Notes: a model not told the origin generated them from the sequence alone. Counted from the stretch's first letter, positions 40,324 through 49,648 are shown. The stretch: 64,000 bases of DNA from Betaproteobacteria bacterium (GCA_028292405.1 JAQGMJ010000062.1:106898-170897); one strand, 5' to 3'. A program made the numbers and translations.

Positions 40324-41559
40324 TCAGCCGGCTTTCTTGGCGTCAGCCGCCGGAGCGGGCGCGGCGCCAGCAGCAGGTGCCGCGTTGGCCGGGGTGCCTG
40401 CATCCGCCTGCTGCGGCTTGACCAGCGCGCCCGGGCGGATTTTCAGCAGGTTGTCGAGGATCACCACGTCGCCATCGGCCAGGCCCTTGTTGATGATCCA
40501 GTCGCGGCCCAGCCAGCTGCCGGCCTCGATGCGCTTTTGCATCGCCTTGCTTTCCGGGCCGACCACCCAGACGAAGCGTCCCTGCTCGTTTTGCTGCACG
40601 GCGGTCTGCGGCACCAGGATGGCCTGCTGCTTGCCCGCCACCACCTGCGCCTTGACGAACTGGCCGGGCAGCAGGCTTAAGTCCGGATTGGAAAACTCGG
40701 CGCGCAATTGCACCGTGCCCAGCTTGCTGTCCACCGTCGAACCGGAGAAGTTCAGCTTGCCGGCCACCGGGTGCACCTTGCCGCTGGGCAGAATCAGCTT
40801 GACCACGTTTTCGCTGGACGCCTGCTGGGTTGCGCCACCGGCGCCGGCGCGCAGCACCTCGTATTCCGCGTCCGAAATGCCGAAGCGCACCCACATCGGG
40901 TTGGTCTGCGACAGGGTGGTGAGCAGCGCGGCGTCGGTGTTGGCGGTGACGAGTGTCCCTTCGGAGCGCAGGCTGCGGCTGGTGACGCCGGCCACCGGGG
41001 CGATCACGGTTGTATAGGAGAGATTGAGCTCGGCCTCGCGCACCTTCGCCTCGGCGGCGCTGATGGTGGCTTGCGAGGACTTGAGGTTGGTGCCGGCATC
41101 GTCGGACTCGCGCCGGCTGATCGCCTTCTTGTCGGCCAGTTCCTTCAGGCGCAGGTTTTCACGCCCGGCCTGCTCATGCTTTGCCTGCTCTTGCTGTAGG
41201 GCGGCGCGCGCTTCGGCCAGCGCGATCTCGAAGGGCGCGCGATCGATGCGGAACAGCGGCGTGCCGGCCTTGACCACCGTGCCTTCGGTGAAGTTGATCT
41301 TTTCGAGGATGCCGGAGACCCGCGCCCGCACCTCGACCTCCTTCGAGCCCTCGGTGCGGCCTACTGCCTCGATCAGTACGGGCACTTCGCGGGTCGCCAC
41401 TCTCAGGGTGGAAACCGGCACGGCGGCCGGCGGCGGTGGTGGCGGCGCCGAGTTGCCGCAGGCGGCCAGCAACAGCGCCAGCGGCGCGGCAAGCAGGAGG
41501 GAAGGGAGGGCGTTGCCGGGGCGCGCACGCGGGGTGCGCGAAATGCGGGTGGAAAGCAT
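40324..41559 (-). CDS. AcrA/MexA-type periplasmic adaptor lipoprotein
   Basis: 411 residues from ATG 41559 (AAGGTGA upstream; the frame opens further but is not family-like). Lipobox LLLAACGNS, Pro-rich linker PPPPPPAAVP, lipoyl halves (VRARVSGILEKINF, TVIAPVAGVTSRSLRSEG), helical hairpin and barrel domains follow. The C-terminus is Ala/Pro-rich. It is the first gene of the adaptor-pump-channel-TetR operon. Confidence 0.93.
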   Translation of the reverse strand: MLSTRISRTPRARPGNALPSLLLAAPLALLLAACGNSAPPPPPPAAVPVSTLRVATREVPVLIEAVGRTEGSKEVEVRARVSGILEKINFTEGTVVKAGTPLFRIDRAPFEIALAEARAALQQEQAKHEQAGRENLRLKELADKKAISRRESDDAGTNLKSSQATISAAEAKVREAELNLSYTTVIAPVAGVTSRSLRSEGTLVTANTDAALLTTLSQTNPMWVRFGISDAEYEVLRAGAGGATQQASSENVVKLILPSGKVHPVAGKLNFSGSTVDSKLGTVQLRAEFSNPDLSLLPGQFVKAQVVAGKQQAILVPQTAVQQNEQGRFVWVVGPESKAMQKRIEAGSWLGRDWIINKGLADGDVVILDNLLKIRPGALVKPQQADAGTPANAAPAAGAAPAPAADAKKAG

Positions 41560-41646
41560 GTTCACCTTGAAGGAACGGCGCGCGCGGCTAGGCGCCCGCG
41601 TGCGCGACAAAAAAACAGGAAATAGGAAAACGGCAAGCCGCAAAAA

Positions 41647-41683
41647 AGCGCCAAGTGTAGCATCGGCTACACTTGGCGCTCAA
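41647..41683 (-). promoter_or_regulatory. 15-bp perfect palindrome over the acrA-like promoter; also terminator-like for emrAB
   Basis: AGCGCCAAGTGTAGC (41647-41661), four bases, GCTACACTTGGCGCT (41666-41680), all paired. On the minus strand it contains a promoter: -35 TTGAGC (41683-41678), 18-bp spacer, extended -10 TGC-TACACT (-10 at 41659-41654). A repressor bound here would cover the -10 and spacer. The same palindrome is followed on the minus strand by six T (41647-41642), so it can also terminate transcription from the upstream emrAB-like operon. Confidence 0.7.
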
Positions 41684-41744
41684 ATCAAAGGCTGCTCCCC
41701 GGTACGCGAGGCCGAGCAGCAGTGCGCACCGGTTCGCCGCGGCA

Positions 41745-43367
41745 TCAGTGCGCCGCGCCGGCGTCCACCTTGGGGCCGCCGCGGGCCGGCGGCTTGGCGA
41801 ACCAGATTACCCCGATCATCGCGACGAAAATGAAGGCCGACACGTAAAACAGTTCGGCGGCCGAGAGCGTCAGCACCTGGCGGTCGATCATGTTGTTGAT
41901 CGCGCCCAGCGCCTGTTCATGGCTCAGGCCCTGGGACATCAGCCCGCCGATCGCGCTGGTGGTGGCATTGCTGCCCTGGTTGACCGACTCCACCAGTTGC
42001 GCATGGTGCATGGCGGCGCGGTCTTCCCACAGGGTGGTGAAGATCGAGGTGCCGAAGGCGCCGGCGGTGATGCGCACGAAGTTGGTCAGTCCGGAGGCGG
42101 CGGGGATGCGGTCGGGCGACAGGCCGGACAGCGCCAGGTTGATCAGGGGGACGAAAAAGAAGGCCATCGCCACGCCCTGGATCAGCGTCGGGATCATGAT
42201 CGACACCATGTCCACCTCGGTGAAAAAACGCGAGCGCATCCAGAACACCAGGGCGAAGACGAGGAAAGAGAAACTGGCGAAAATCCGCGGGTCGACGCGG
42301 TTGATGTTGCGGCCCACCAGCGGCATCAGGATGATGGCGAGCAGGCCTACCGGCGCAAGGGCCAGGCCGGCGGAGGTGGCGGTATAGCCCATGGTCTGCT
42401 GCAGCCACAGGGGCAGCAGCACCAGGTTGCCGAAAAATATGCCGTAGGCCAGCGATAGGGCGAGGGTGCCGGACCAGAAATTGCGCTGCAGGAACAAGGT
42501 GAGGTCGACCACCGGATGCTTGTCGGTCATTTCCCAGATCATGAACAGCACGAAGCCGAGCACCGCGACGATCGCCAGCAGCACCACCACGCCGGAGGCA
42601 AACCAGTCCAGTTCCTTGCCCTTGTCGAGCATGATCTGCAGCGCGCCCACCCACAGCACCAGCAGGCCCAGGCCGACGCCATCGACCGGCAGCTTTTTGA
42701 TCGGCGTTTCGCGCTTTTTGTAGATCGCCCAGGTGACGCCGGCGGCGAACAGGCCGATCGGGATGTTGATGTAAAAAATCCACGGCCAGTTGATGTTGTC
42801 GGTGATCCAGCCGCCCAGTAGCGGCCCGACCACCGGCGCCACCAGGGTGGTCATCGACCACAGCGCCAGCGCCGTGCCGACCCGCGCCTTGGTGTAGCTG
42901 GCCATCAGCAGGGTCTGCGACAGCGGGATCATCGGGCCGGCCACCGCGCCCTGCACCACGCGAAAGAAGAGCAGCGTCGGCAGGTTCGGCGCCAGGCCGC
43001 ACATCAGCGAGGCGACGACGAACAGCAGCGTGCTGATGGTAAACAGGCGCACTTGGCCCAGGCGCATGGTGAGCCAGCCGGTGAGCGGCAGCGAAATCGC
43101 ATTGGCCACCGCGAAAGAGGTGATGACCCAGGTGCCCTGGCTGGTGGAAACGCCGAGGTCGCCCGACATCGCCGGGATCGACACGTTGGCGATCGAGGTG
43201 TCGAGCACGTTCATGAAGGTGGCGAGCGCTAGCGACAGGGTGCCCCAGAGCAGGGTGGCGCCGGTCAGCGGCTTCTGGTACTCGGGCACCTCCGCTTGCG
43301 CGGGCGCCTGCGGAGCCGGGCTCGCGGCGGCGCCTTGCGGCGCGCCGGGATTGGCGATGTCTGCCAT
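41745..43367 (-). CDS. EmrB/QacA (DHA2) MFS drug:H+ antiporter
   Basis: 540 residues, 14 membrane segments as in DHA2 transporters. A cytosolic Pro/Ala-rich N-terminus of about 35 residues precedes TM1. The motif DTSIANVSIPAMSGDLGVS at TM1 and GWLTMRLGQVRLF correspond to the family motif D1 and motif A. It should expel drugs through the EmrA-like adaptor and OMF encoded upstream. Ten bp follow the emrA-like stop. Confidence 0.93.
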   Translation of the reverse strand: MADIANPGAPQGAAASPAPQAPAQAEVPEYQKPLTGATLLWGTLSLALATFMNVLDTSIANVSIPAMSGDLGVSTSQGTWVITSFAVANAISLPLTGWLTMRLGQVRLFTISTLLFVVASLMCGLAPNLPTLLFFRVVQGAVAGPMIPLSQTLLMASYTKARVGTALALWSMTTLVAPVVGPLLGGWITDNINWPWIFYINIPIGLFAAGVTWAIYKKRETPIKKLPVDGVGLGLLVLWVGALQIMLDKGKELDWFASGVVVLLAIVAVLGFVLFMIWEMTDKHPVVDLTLFLQRNFWSGTLALSLAYGIFFGNLVLLPLWLQQTMGYTATSAGLALAPVGLLAIILMPLVGRNINRVDPRIFASFSFLVFALVFWMRSRFFTEVDMVSIMIPTLIQGVAMAFFFVPLINLALSGLSPDRIPAASGLTNFVRITAGAFGTSIFTTLWEDRAAMHHAQLVESVNQGSNATTSAIGGLMSQGLSHEQALGAINNMIDRQVLTLSAAELFYVSAFIFVAMIGVIWFAKPPARGGPKVDAGAAH

Positions 43368-43377
43368 GTCCGGTTGC

Positions 43378-44748
43378 TCAGTTGCGCGAGGCGCTCAGAG
43401 TCTGGCTGACGCGCAGGGCGCTGGGGCTGGCGCGGGCGAGAGTGGCGCTGGCCGGCACCGGCTCGCGGCCGGCGGCGTTGTTGCCTGCACCGCCCGCGCT
43501 GTTGCGGCCGTTGGCCGCCGGGCCCAGCGTGGCCACGTGGGTAACACCGGCATTGTCAGCGATGATGCGGGCGATGCGGCTGTCGGCCTCGGTCAGGGCA
43601 ACATCGAACACCTGGGTCTGCACCACGGAAGCGGCGCGCGGGCCTTCGGCCAGGCTCTTGCCTTCCTGGTTGGCGATGTCTACCTCGGCTTCCATCGACA
43701 GGCCGATGCGCAAGGGGTGGTCCTGCAACTGCTTGGGGTCGAGCGCGATGCGCACCGGCACGCGCTGCACCACCTTGATCCAGTTGCCGGTGGCGTTTTG
43801 CGCCGGCAGCAACGCAAACGCCGCGCCGGTGCCGGCGCCCAGGCCGGCGACCTTGCCGTCGTACTCGATCTTGCCGCCGTAGACGTCGGCGGTGAGTTTC
43901 ACCGGCTGGCCGATGCGGATGTTGCGCAACTGCACTTCCTTGAAGTTTGCATCCACCCACAACTGGTCCAGCGGGGCGATGGCCATCAGCGGCGCGCCGG
44001 CCTGCACGCGCTGGCCGACTTGCACGCTGCGGCGGGCCACATAGCCCGAGACCGGGGAGGGCAGCTCGGAGCGTTTCAGCGTCAGGTAGGCTTCGCGCAC
44101 CTTGGCGGAGGCGGCCTGCACGTTCGGGTGCTGGTTGATGCTGGTGTTGTCGGTGTACGACTGGTTCGAGGTCAGCTCTTCACGCGCGGCGATCACCGAG
44201 GCCTTGGCGGCGGTGAGGGTGCTGCGGGCGCTTTGCAGGGCGGACTCGGCGTGCTTGATTTCCTCGCCGGAGACCGCGCCGGTGGAAGTCAGCGAGGCGC
44301 GGCGGCGCAGGTCGTCTTCCGCCTTGGCGACATCGGCGGCGGCGCGCGCCACGTCGGCTTCACGCAGGGCGACGGTGGCCGACAGCGAGCCGTTGCCGAC
44401 GAACAGGGTGCGCACCTGGCGCACCACCTGCGCCAGCTGGGCCTCGGACTGGTCCAGCGCGACGCGCGCGTCGGCGCCGTCGAGTTCCACCAGCGGCTGG
44501 CCGGCGGTGACTTTGTCGGTATCGTCGGCGTTGATGGCGATCACGGTGCCGGCGATCTGCGGCGTCACCTGCACCATATTGCCCTGGACGTAGGCATTGT
44601 CGGTGCTCTCAAAGTGGCGCAGCACCAGCGCCCAGTAGGCGCCGTAGCCGATGGCGCCGGCCAGCACGACCACGCCGGTGATGGCCAGCCATTTGCGGCG
44701 CTTGCTGCTGGCGGCGGGCTTTTGTTCGATGGTTTGGGTATCGCTCAT
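43378..44748 (-). CDS. EmrA/HlyD-type membrane fusion protein
   Basis: 456 residues: cytosolic tail, one membrane segment (WLAITGVVVLAGAIGYGAYW), HlyD lipoyl halves (NMVQVTPQIAGTVIAINAD, LPSPVSGYVARRSVQVGQR) and a coiled-coil hairpin with about 100 residues. The C-terminal 60 residues (Ala/Gly/Asn-rich) exceed E. coli EmrA. GAAGAAA precedes the ATG. It connects the MFS pump to the outer membrane. Confidence 0.92.
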   Translation of the reverse strand: MSDTQTIEQKPAASSKRRKWLAITGVVVLAGAIGYGAYWALVLRHFESTDNAYVQGNMVQVTPQIAGTVIAINADDTDKVTAGQPLVELDGADARVALDQSEAQLAQVVRQVRTLFVGNGSLSATVALREADVARAAADVAKAEDDLRRRASLTSTGAVSGEEIKHAESALQSARSTLTAAKASVIAAREELTSNQSYTDNTSINQHPNVQAASAKVREAYLTLKRSELPSPVSGYVARRSVQVGQRVQAGAPLMAIAPLDQLWVDANFKEVQLRNIRIGQPVKLTADVYGGKIEYDGKVAGLGAGTGAAFALLPAQNATGNWIKVVQRVPVRIALDPKQLQDHPLRIGLSMEAEVDIANQEGKSLAEGPRAASVVQTQVFDVALTEADSRIARIIADNAGVTHVATLGPAANGRNSAGGAGNNAAGREPVPASATLARASPSALRVSQTLSASRN

Positions 44749-44807
44749 GATTTCTTCTTTCGCAACTAATCTAATGCTTTGAACTTGGCGGACTTCTGCT
44801 TACTGGA

Positions 44808-46253
44808 TTATTTGATGGAACTGGTTTTTTGCGCGGCCGGCGCATCGGCGTGAAAGCCGCCGCCGAGGGCGCGCGCCAGTTCGACATCCAGCGCGTAGCG
44901 GCGTGCCTTCAGCCCGACCGCGCCCTTGCGCTGTTGCTCGAGATTGAGTTCGGCGGTCAGCACAGTGAGATAAGTGGAGAGGCCGGCGCGGTAACGCTGC
45001 TGCGCCAGGTCGTAGGCGGACTGCGCCGCGGCCAGCGCGTCCTGCTGCTCGCGCCACTGCGTTTCCACCGAATGGGTGGAGGTGAGCTGGTCGGCGACGT
45101 CGCGCAGGGCGTCGATCAGCTTGGCGTTGTAGTCTTCGACCGCGATGTCGTAGTCGGCGTCCTTGCCGCGCAGGTTGCCGCGCAGTTTGCCGCCTTCGAA
45201 AATCGGCAGGTGCACTGCCGGGCCGATGCCGATGACACGGCTGGCGGAACTGAGCCAGTTGGTGAAGCCCAGGCTCTGGAAGCCGATGAAGGCGCTCAGG
45301 TTGATGTCGGGGTAGAACTCGGCCTTGGCCACGGCGATATCGCGCGAGGCCGCCTCGACGCGCCAGCGCGCGGCGACGATGTCGGCGCGGCGGCCCAGCA
45401 GGTCGGCCGGCACGGTGGCCGGCAGTTGCAGGGCGGGGCGCTCGGTGATGCCGGGGGTGAGCGCGTCGTAGGCCTGCGGGCCGGCGCCGGCCAGCGCGGC
45501 CAGGGCGTGGCGGGCGATGCCGATCTGCTCGTCCAGCGTGGCGATCTCCTGGCGGGTCTGCGGTACGTTGCCTTGCGCCTGGCGCAATTCGACGTTGGTA
45601 TCGAGCCCGGCGCCGACGCGCTGGGCCACCAGCTTTTCCAGCGCCATCCGGTCTTGCAGGGTGGCCTCGGCTACCTTGCGCTGTTCAAGCGTCTGCGCCA
45701 AGTTGAAATAGGCGCTGGCCACGCGGGCGGCCAGCAGTACGCGGGCGGCTTCGCGGTCCGCCTCGGCGGCATGGGCGGTGCCGATGGAAGCGTCGAGGGC
45801 CGCGCGGTTGCGGCCGAACAGGTCGAGCTCCCAGCTGCCGTTCAGGCGCGCGTCGTTCTGCGTGTACCAGCTGCCGCCGAAGGGCGGCGGGTAGATGAAG
45901 TTTTCGCTGAAGCGCTGACGCGAACTGCTGGCGTCGGCGGCGAGTTGCGGGGACAGCGCGGAACGCGAGACGTCGATGGTGGACTGGGCGCGCTCCAGGC
46001 GCGCCTGCGCGGTGCGCATGGTCGGGCTGCCGGCGACGGCGGCGGCGATCAGCTCGTTCAGCTTGGGGTCGTTATAGGCCGTCCACCAGTCGTCGGCGGG
46101 GTAGGTGATGCTGCCGGCGGCACCCAGCGCTTCCGGCGTGGTCAGTTTGGATTGCGGCTTGAGGCCGCTGAAGCTGGCGCAGCCGGCCAGGGCCGCGATC
46201 AGCAGGGCGCCGAAGGATTGCCGCAGCAAGAAAGGAATAGAGAGATTCATCAT
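44808..46253 (-). CDS. outer-membrane efflux lipoprotein, NodT family
   Basis: 481 residues (ATG 46253; ATG 46250 in frame). Lipoprotein signal with lipobox ALAGC (about Cys25), then two OEP repeats ending GAVGLKARRYALDVELARALGGG. It starts 1 bp after the MarR stop and precedes the emrA-like gene by 59 bp, giving a regulator-channel-adaptor-pump operon. Confidence 0.92.
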   Translation of the reverse strand: MMNLSIPFLLRQSFGALLIAALAGCASFSGLKPQSKLTTPEALGAAGSITYPADDWWTAYNDPKLNELIAAAVAGSPTMRTAQARLERAQSTIDVSRSALSPQLAADASSSRQRFSENFIYPPPFGGSWYTQNDARLNGSWELDLFGRNRAALDASIGTAHAAEADREAARVLLAARVASAYFNLAQTLEQRKVAEATLQDRMALEKLVAQRVGAGLDTNVELRQAQGNVPQTRQEIATLDEQIGIARHALAALAGAGPQAYDALTPGITERPALQLPATVPADLLGRRADIVAARWRVEAASRDIAVAKAEFYPDINLSAFIGFQSLGFTNWLSSASRVIGIGPAVHLPIFEGGKLRGNLRGKDADYDIAVEDYNAKLIDALRDVADQLTSTHSVETQWREQQDALAAAQSAYDLAQQRYRAGLSTYLTVLTAELNLEQQRKGAVGLKARRYALDVELARALGGGFHADAPAAQKTSSIK

Positions 46254-46254
46254 G

Positions 46255-46773
46255 TCAGATAGCCGGCGTGCTGCCGTTTTGCTCGAAGCGGCGCAGCAGC
46301 ACTTTGAGGGTTTCGTACTCTTCGGTGCTGAAGCCGCGCAGGTGATGGTTCAGCACATGGGCAAGTTCGCGCGGGATGATGTCGGCCAGCTTGCGGCCGG
46401 ACTCGGTCAGTTCAATATTGACCACGCGGCGGTCGGCGGCACTGCGGATGCGGCGGATCAGGCCCTTGGTCTCAAGCCGGTCGAGCATGCGGGTCATCGA
46501 ACTGGCGTCGCTGTTCGACAGGCGCGCGCAGCCTGCAACGGTGTCATAGCCTTTGGCTACCAGGAACAGCGGACCCCATTGCATCGCGGTCAGGTCATAG
46601 GCCTGCATGCGCTCGTCGATGCTGCGCAGCAAGCTCTGATGCACGCGCTTGATGATCAGGCCAAGCGACTCTTCCATTTTGTAGTGGTCGGCGCTGTAGA
46701 GCTCGACAACGCGCTCAGCCACGGACGCCGCTGCCGACATGTCCGCTTCGTTTGGCGCTTCAACATTATCCAT
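46255..46773 (-). CDS. MarR/EmrR-family repressor of the EmrAB-like operon
   Basis: 172 residues from ATG 46773, or 161 from ATG 46740, which has a GAAGCGG ribosome-like site. Winged-helix features: LTAMQWGPLFLVAKG, GCARLSNSDASSMTRMLDRLE as recognition helix, then IRRIRSAADRRVVNIELTES as wing. The promoter's -10 ends 6 nt before ATG 46773, so that start would be leaderless. It probably represses its own operon and releases DNA on binding drugs. Confidence 0.92.
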   Translation of the reverse strand: MDNVEAPNEADMSAAASVAERVVELYSADHYKMEESLGLIIKRVHQSLLRSIDERMQAYDLTAMQWGPLFLVAKGYDTVAGCARLSNSDASSMTRMLDRLETKGLIRRIRSAADRRVVNIELTESGRKLADIIPRELAHVLNHHLRGFSTEEYETLKVLLRRFEQNGSTPAI

Positions 46774-46824
46774 GCATGAATAATAGTTGTCTATGCATTA
46801 ATTGTCAAGGACTTTAATGCATAG
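46772..46824 (-). promoter_or_regulatory. MarR operon promoter with overlapping operators
   Basis: Minus strand -35 TTGACA (46808-46803), exactly 17 bp, -10 TATTAT (46785-46780). CTATGCATTAA (46791-46801) and TTAATGCATAG (46814-46824) form a perfect 11-bp inverted repeat with 12 bp between; the first arm is in the spacer. A third ATGCAT copy (46772-46777) spans the MarR ATG. Autorepression is the natural reading. Confidence 0.8.
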
Positions 46825-46853
46825 GCGCATTGGTCGTAGGGTTTTTCGGGGCT

Positions 46854-46882
46854 ATGACACTTAAGGGGCGACTTGCTATAGT
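46854..46882 (+). promoter_or_regulatory. promoter for the 150-aa protein gene
   Basis: -35 ATGACA (46854-46859), 17 bp, extended -10 TTGC-TATAGT (46877-46882). Start near 46889, leader about 32 nt. It is divergent from the MarR promoter, and the operator palindrome lies 30 bp upstream, so MarR may affect it too. Confidence 0.65.
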
Positions 46883-46920
46883 GCTTGCCGCTCAACGCCC
46901 GCTCTTTCTTCCCGCCCGTC

Positions 46921-47373
46921 ATGCAAGCCCGTTCCATCAGCGCCCGCAGCGCCGTTTTTCTTGTCGTCGCCTTGGGCGTCGCGGTATTCGGCGGCATGTT
47001 CTTTTTTCACCATTTCTTCGCCACGACGCCGAGCGCCGAGTGCGAGGTCTATCCACTACAGTTGATGCTTTCCCCTTCCGGTCGCCGCCAGGCGCGGCAG
47101 GAGCAGGAGGCTTGCGGCGGCAGCGAAGAGGTGCGCACCCGCGTGCTGGTGGGCGACGGGAGCGCGGCGCCGGTGACTGCTTTTGAGGTCGTCAGCAGCA
47201 AGGCGCTGGGATCGATGTCAGTGGGCCAGCGCGCCTTGCCGCTGACCCTGCGCTGGCAGGGCGAGGACCGACTGCTGATCATCCATCCGGCGGGCGTGGC
47301 TTCGCAGTTGCCGGCCGGGTCCTACGGCGGGGTCGAGGTGCGCCTGCAGGCGGCCACGGCAGGTGGCCGCTAG
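46921..47373 (+). CDS. membrane-anchored hypothetical protein
   Basis: 150 residues: one N-terminal membrane anchor or uncleaved signal (SAVFLVVALGVAVFGGMFFF), then a periplasmic beta-rich domain with two cysteines (ECEVYPLQL and QEACGGSEEV) that could form a disulfide. No family recognised. Start 46921 has a weak ribosome site, but the promoter upstream is good. The frame also opens at GTG 46885. Neighbours (efflux operon and hrcA) do not predict a role. Confidence 0.65.
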   Translation: MQARSISARSAVFLVVALGVAVFGGMFFFHHFFATTPSAECEVYPLQLMLSPSGRRQARQEQEACGGSEEVRTRVLVGDGSAAPVTAFEVVSSKALGSMSVGQRALPLTLRWQGEDRLLIIHPAGVASQLPAGSYGGVEVRLQAATAGGR

Positions 47374-47470
47374 CCGCCTATCGCCTGCCGCTTTCGCGGC
47401 AGGGCGGACATAAGCGTCAATTTGTGTGGAAGACCACGCAGAATTGCGCGTTTTGGCTACAATCAGTCCC

Positions 47471-48493
47471 ATGCTCGACCAACGCGCCCGTACCCTGCTC
47501 AAAACCCTGGTGGAGCGCTATATCGCCGACGGTCAGCCGGTCGGCTCGCGCGCGCTGTCGAAATTCTCCGGCCTCGACCTGTCGCCGGCGACCATCCGCA
47601 ACGTGATGGCCGACCTCGAAGACCTGGGCTTCATCGCCAGCCCGCACACCTCGGCCGGGCGTATTCCGACGCCGCGCGGCTACCGCATGTTTGTCGATAC
47701 CCTGATCACCGTGCAGCCGCTGAACGAGGCGGCGCAGCAGGAGCTCAAGGGCCAGCTGATGCCGGACCAGCCGCAGCGCGTTATCAGCGCCGCTGCCTCC
47801 ATGCTCTCGGACCTGTCGCAATTCGCCGGCGTGGTGATGGCGCCCAAGCGCCCCACGGCGTTTCGCCACATCGAATTCCTCAACCTCTCCGACAAGCGCG
47901 TGCTGCTGATCCTGGTCACGCCGGACGGCGACGTGCAAAACCGCATCCTGTTCACCGACCGCGCGCATACACAATCGCAACTGGTGGAGGCGGCCAACTT
48001 CCTCAACCAGCACTATGCCGGCGTCGACTTCGAGACCATCCGCGGCCGCTTGCATGAAGAGCTGAAAGAGCTGCGCGAAGACATCGTGCGCCTGACGGAG
48101 GCGGCGGTGCAGGCCGGCGGTGAGGCCCTGGCCGAGACCAACGAAAGCTACGTTATCTCGGGCGAGAAAAACCTGCTCGGCATTTCCGACCTGTCGGCTG
48201 ACCGCGAAAGCCTGCGCAAGCTGTTCGACATGTTCGACCATAAAACGGCGCTGATGCAGTTGCTCGAAATGTCCAGCCGCGCCGATGGCGTGCAGATTTT
48301 CATCGGCGGCGAATCGCGCCTGGTGCCGCTGGACGAAATGAGCATTGTCACCGCACCCTATGCGGTGGACGGACGCGTGGTCGGCACCCTAGGGGTGATC
48401 GGCCCGACGCGCATGGCCTACGAGCGGGTGATTCCGATCGTCGACATCACCGCGCGCCTGTTGACCAACGCGCTCTCCCACAGCAACTCCTAA
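47471..48493 (+). CDS. hrcA: heat-inducible transcription repressor HrcA
   Basis: 340 residues, normal length. N-terminal winged helix ([58 protein letters not shown]) and the GAF-like HrcA domain after residue 110 are visible. It represses groESL and dnaK-type operons by binding CIRCE. No CIRCE is seen near it. A TACAAT -10 element ends about 7 nt before ATG 47471, and no ribosome site is visible, so the message may be leaderless. hemH follows, the common betaproteobacterial order. Confidence 0.96.
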   Translation: MLDQRARTLLKTLVERYIADGQPVGSRALSKFSGLDLSPATIRNVMADLEDLGFIASPHTSAGRIPTPRGYRMFVDTLITVQPLNEAAQQELKGQLMPDQPQRVISAAASMLSDLSQFAGVVMAPKRPTAFRHIEFLNLSDKRVLLILVTPDGDVQNRILFTDRAHTQSQLVEAANFLNQHYAGVDFETIRGRLHEELKELREDIVRLTEAAVQAGGEALAETNESYVISGEKNLLGISDLSADRESLRKLFDMFDHKTALMQLLEMSSRADGVQIFIGGESRLVPLDEMSIVTAPYAVDGRVVGTLGVIGPTRMAYERVIPIVDITARLLTNALSHSNS

Positions 48494-48550
48494 AGTCGCG
48501 CGGGGCTTCGCGGCGCGATTCGTGCCGCCGGCCATAACAACAAGACCCAC

Positions 48551-49648
48551 ATGTCACGTTTCCGATCCCCGCCCGCCTACCAGCACGGCAGCGCGCGCAA
48601 GACCGGCGTACTGCTGACCAATCTCGGCTCGCCCGACGCGCCCGACGCGCCGGCGGTGCGGCGCTATCTCAAGCAATTCCTCTCGGACCCGCGGGTGGTG
48701 GAGATTCCGCGTGCACTGTGGTGGCTGATCCTCAACGGCATCATCCTCAACGTGCGGCCGAAAAAGTCGGCGGCGAAGTATCAAAGCATCTGGCTGTCCG
48801 AGGGTTCGCCGCTGAAGGTGCATACCGAGCGCCAGGTCAAATACCTGCGCGGCTTTTTGCACCAGCGTGGCGTCGAGGGCGTGGAAGTGGCGGGAGCGCA
48901 GCGCTATGCCAATCCATCGATTGCCGCGAGTCTCGATGAACTCGTCGCCAAGGGCTGCGACCGCATCCTGGTGCTGCCGCTGTACCCGCAATACGCCGCC
49001 AGCACCACCGCCAGCACTTACGACGCGGTGGCCGCCTGGGGCGCCGGCGCGCGCAACCTGCCCGGCATCAACTTCGTGCGCAACTTCCACGACCACCCGG
49101 GCTACATCGCCGCGCTTGCCGCCTCGGTGCGCGAGCACTGGGAAAAGGAAGTAGGCCCGCCGGATGTGCTGCTGATGAGCTTTCATGGCCTACCGCGCCG
49201 CAGCCTGGACCTCGGCGACCCGTATCACTGCGAATGTCTGAAAACCGGTCGCCTGCTGGCCGAGGCGCTGGGGCTGGAGCAGGACAAATACCGCATCACC
49301 TTCCAGTCGCGCTTCGGCAAGGCCGAATGGCTACAGCCCTATACCGCGCCGACCCTGGCCGAACTCGGGCGCGCCGGCACCGGCCGGGTCGACGTGATCT
49401 GCCCAGGCTTCGTCTCCGATTGCCTGGAAACCCTGGAAGAAATCTCGATGGAAGGCCGCGACGAATTCATCACCGCCGGTGGCAAGAAATTCACCTACAT
49501 CCCCTGCCTGAACGAGCGCGATGACTGGCTGCACGCGCTCACCGACCTGGTGCAATCGCACCTGCACGGCATGCTGCACGCGAAGGAATCGGTGTCGGAA
49601 CTGGTGGCGGCGCGCGCCAATGCGCTGGAGCGCGGGGCGAAGCAATAG
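48551..49648 (+). CDS. hemH: ferrochelatase
   Basis: 365 residues. Motifs: TGVLLTNLGSPDAP, LPLYPQYAASTTAST, LLMSFHGLPRRS with the catalytic His, FQSRFGKAEWLQPYT and CPGFVSDCLETLEEI. It inserts Fe2+ into protoporphyrin IX, the last step of haem b synthesis, at the inner membrane. It lies 57 bp after hrcA and is convergent with truB (15 bp apart). Confidence 0.97.
   Translation: MSRFRSPPAYQHGSARKTGVLLTNLGSPDAPDAPAVRRYLKQFLSDPRVVEIPRALWWLILNGIILNVRPKKSAAKYQSIWLSEGSPLKVHTERQVKYLRGFLHQRGVEGVEVAGAQRYANPSIAASLDELVAKGCDRILVLPLYPQYAASTTASTYDAVAAWGAGARNLPGINFVRNFHDHPGYIAALAASVREHWEKEVGPPDVLLMSFHGLPRRSLDLGDPYHCECLKTGRLLAEALGLEQDKYRITFQSRFGKAEWLQPYTAPTLAELGRAGTGRVDVICPGFVSDCLETLEEISMEGRDEFITAGGKKFTYIPCLNERDDWLHALTDLVQSHLHGMLHAKESVSELVAARANALERGAKQ

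Noticed and set aside
47374..47470. CIRCE element expected near hrcA
   Set aside because: No TTAGCACTC-N9-GAGTGCTAA or close variant is present in this gap; CIRCE should be sought before groESL or dnaK elsewhere.
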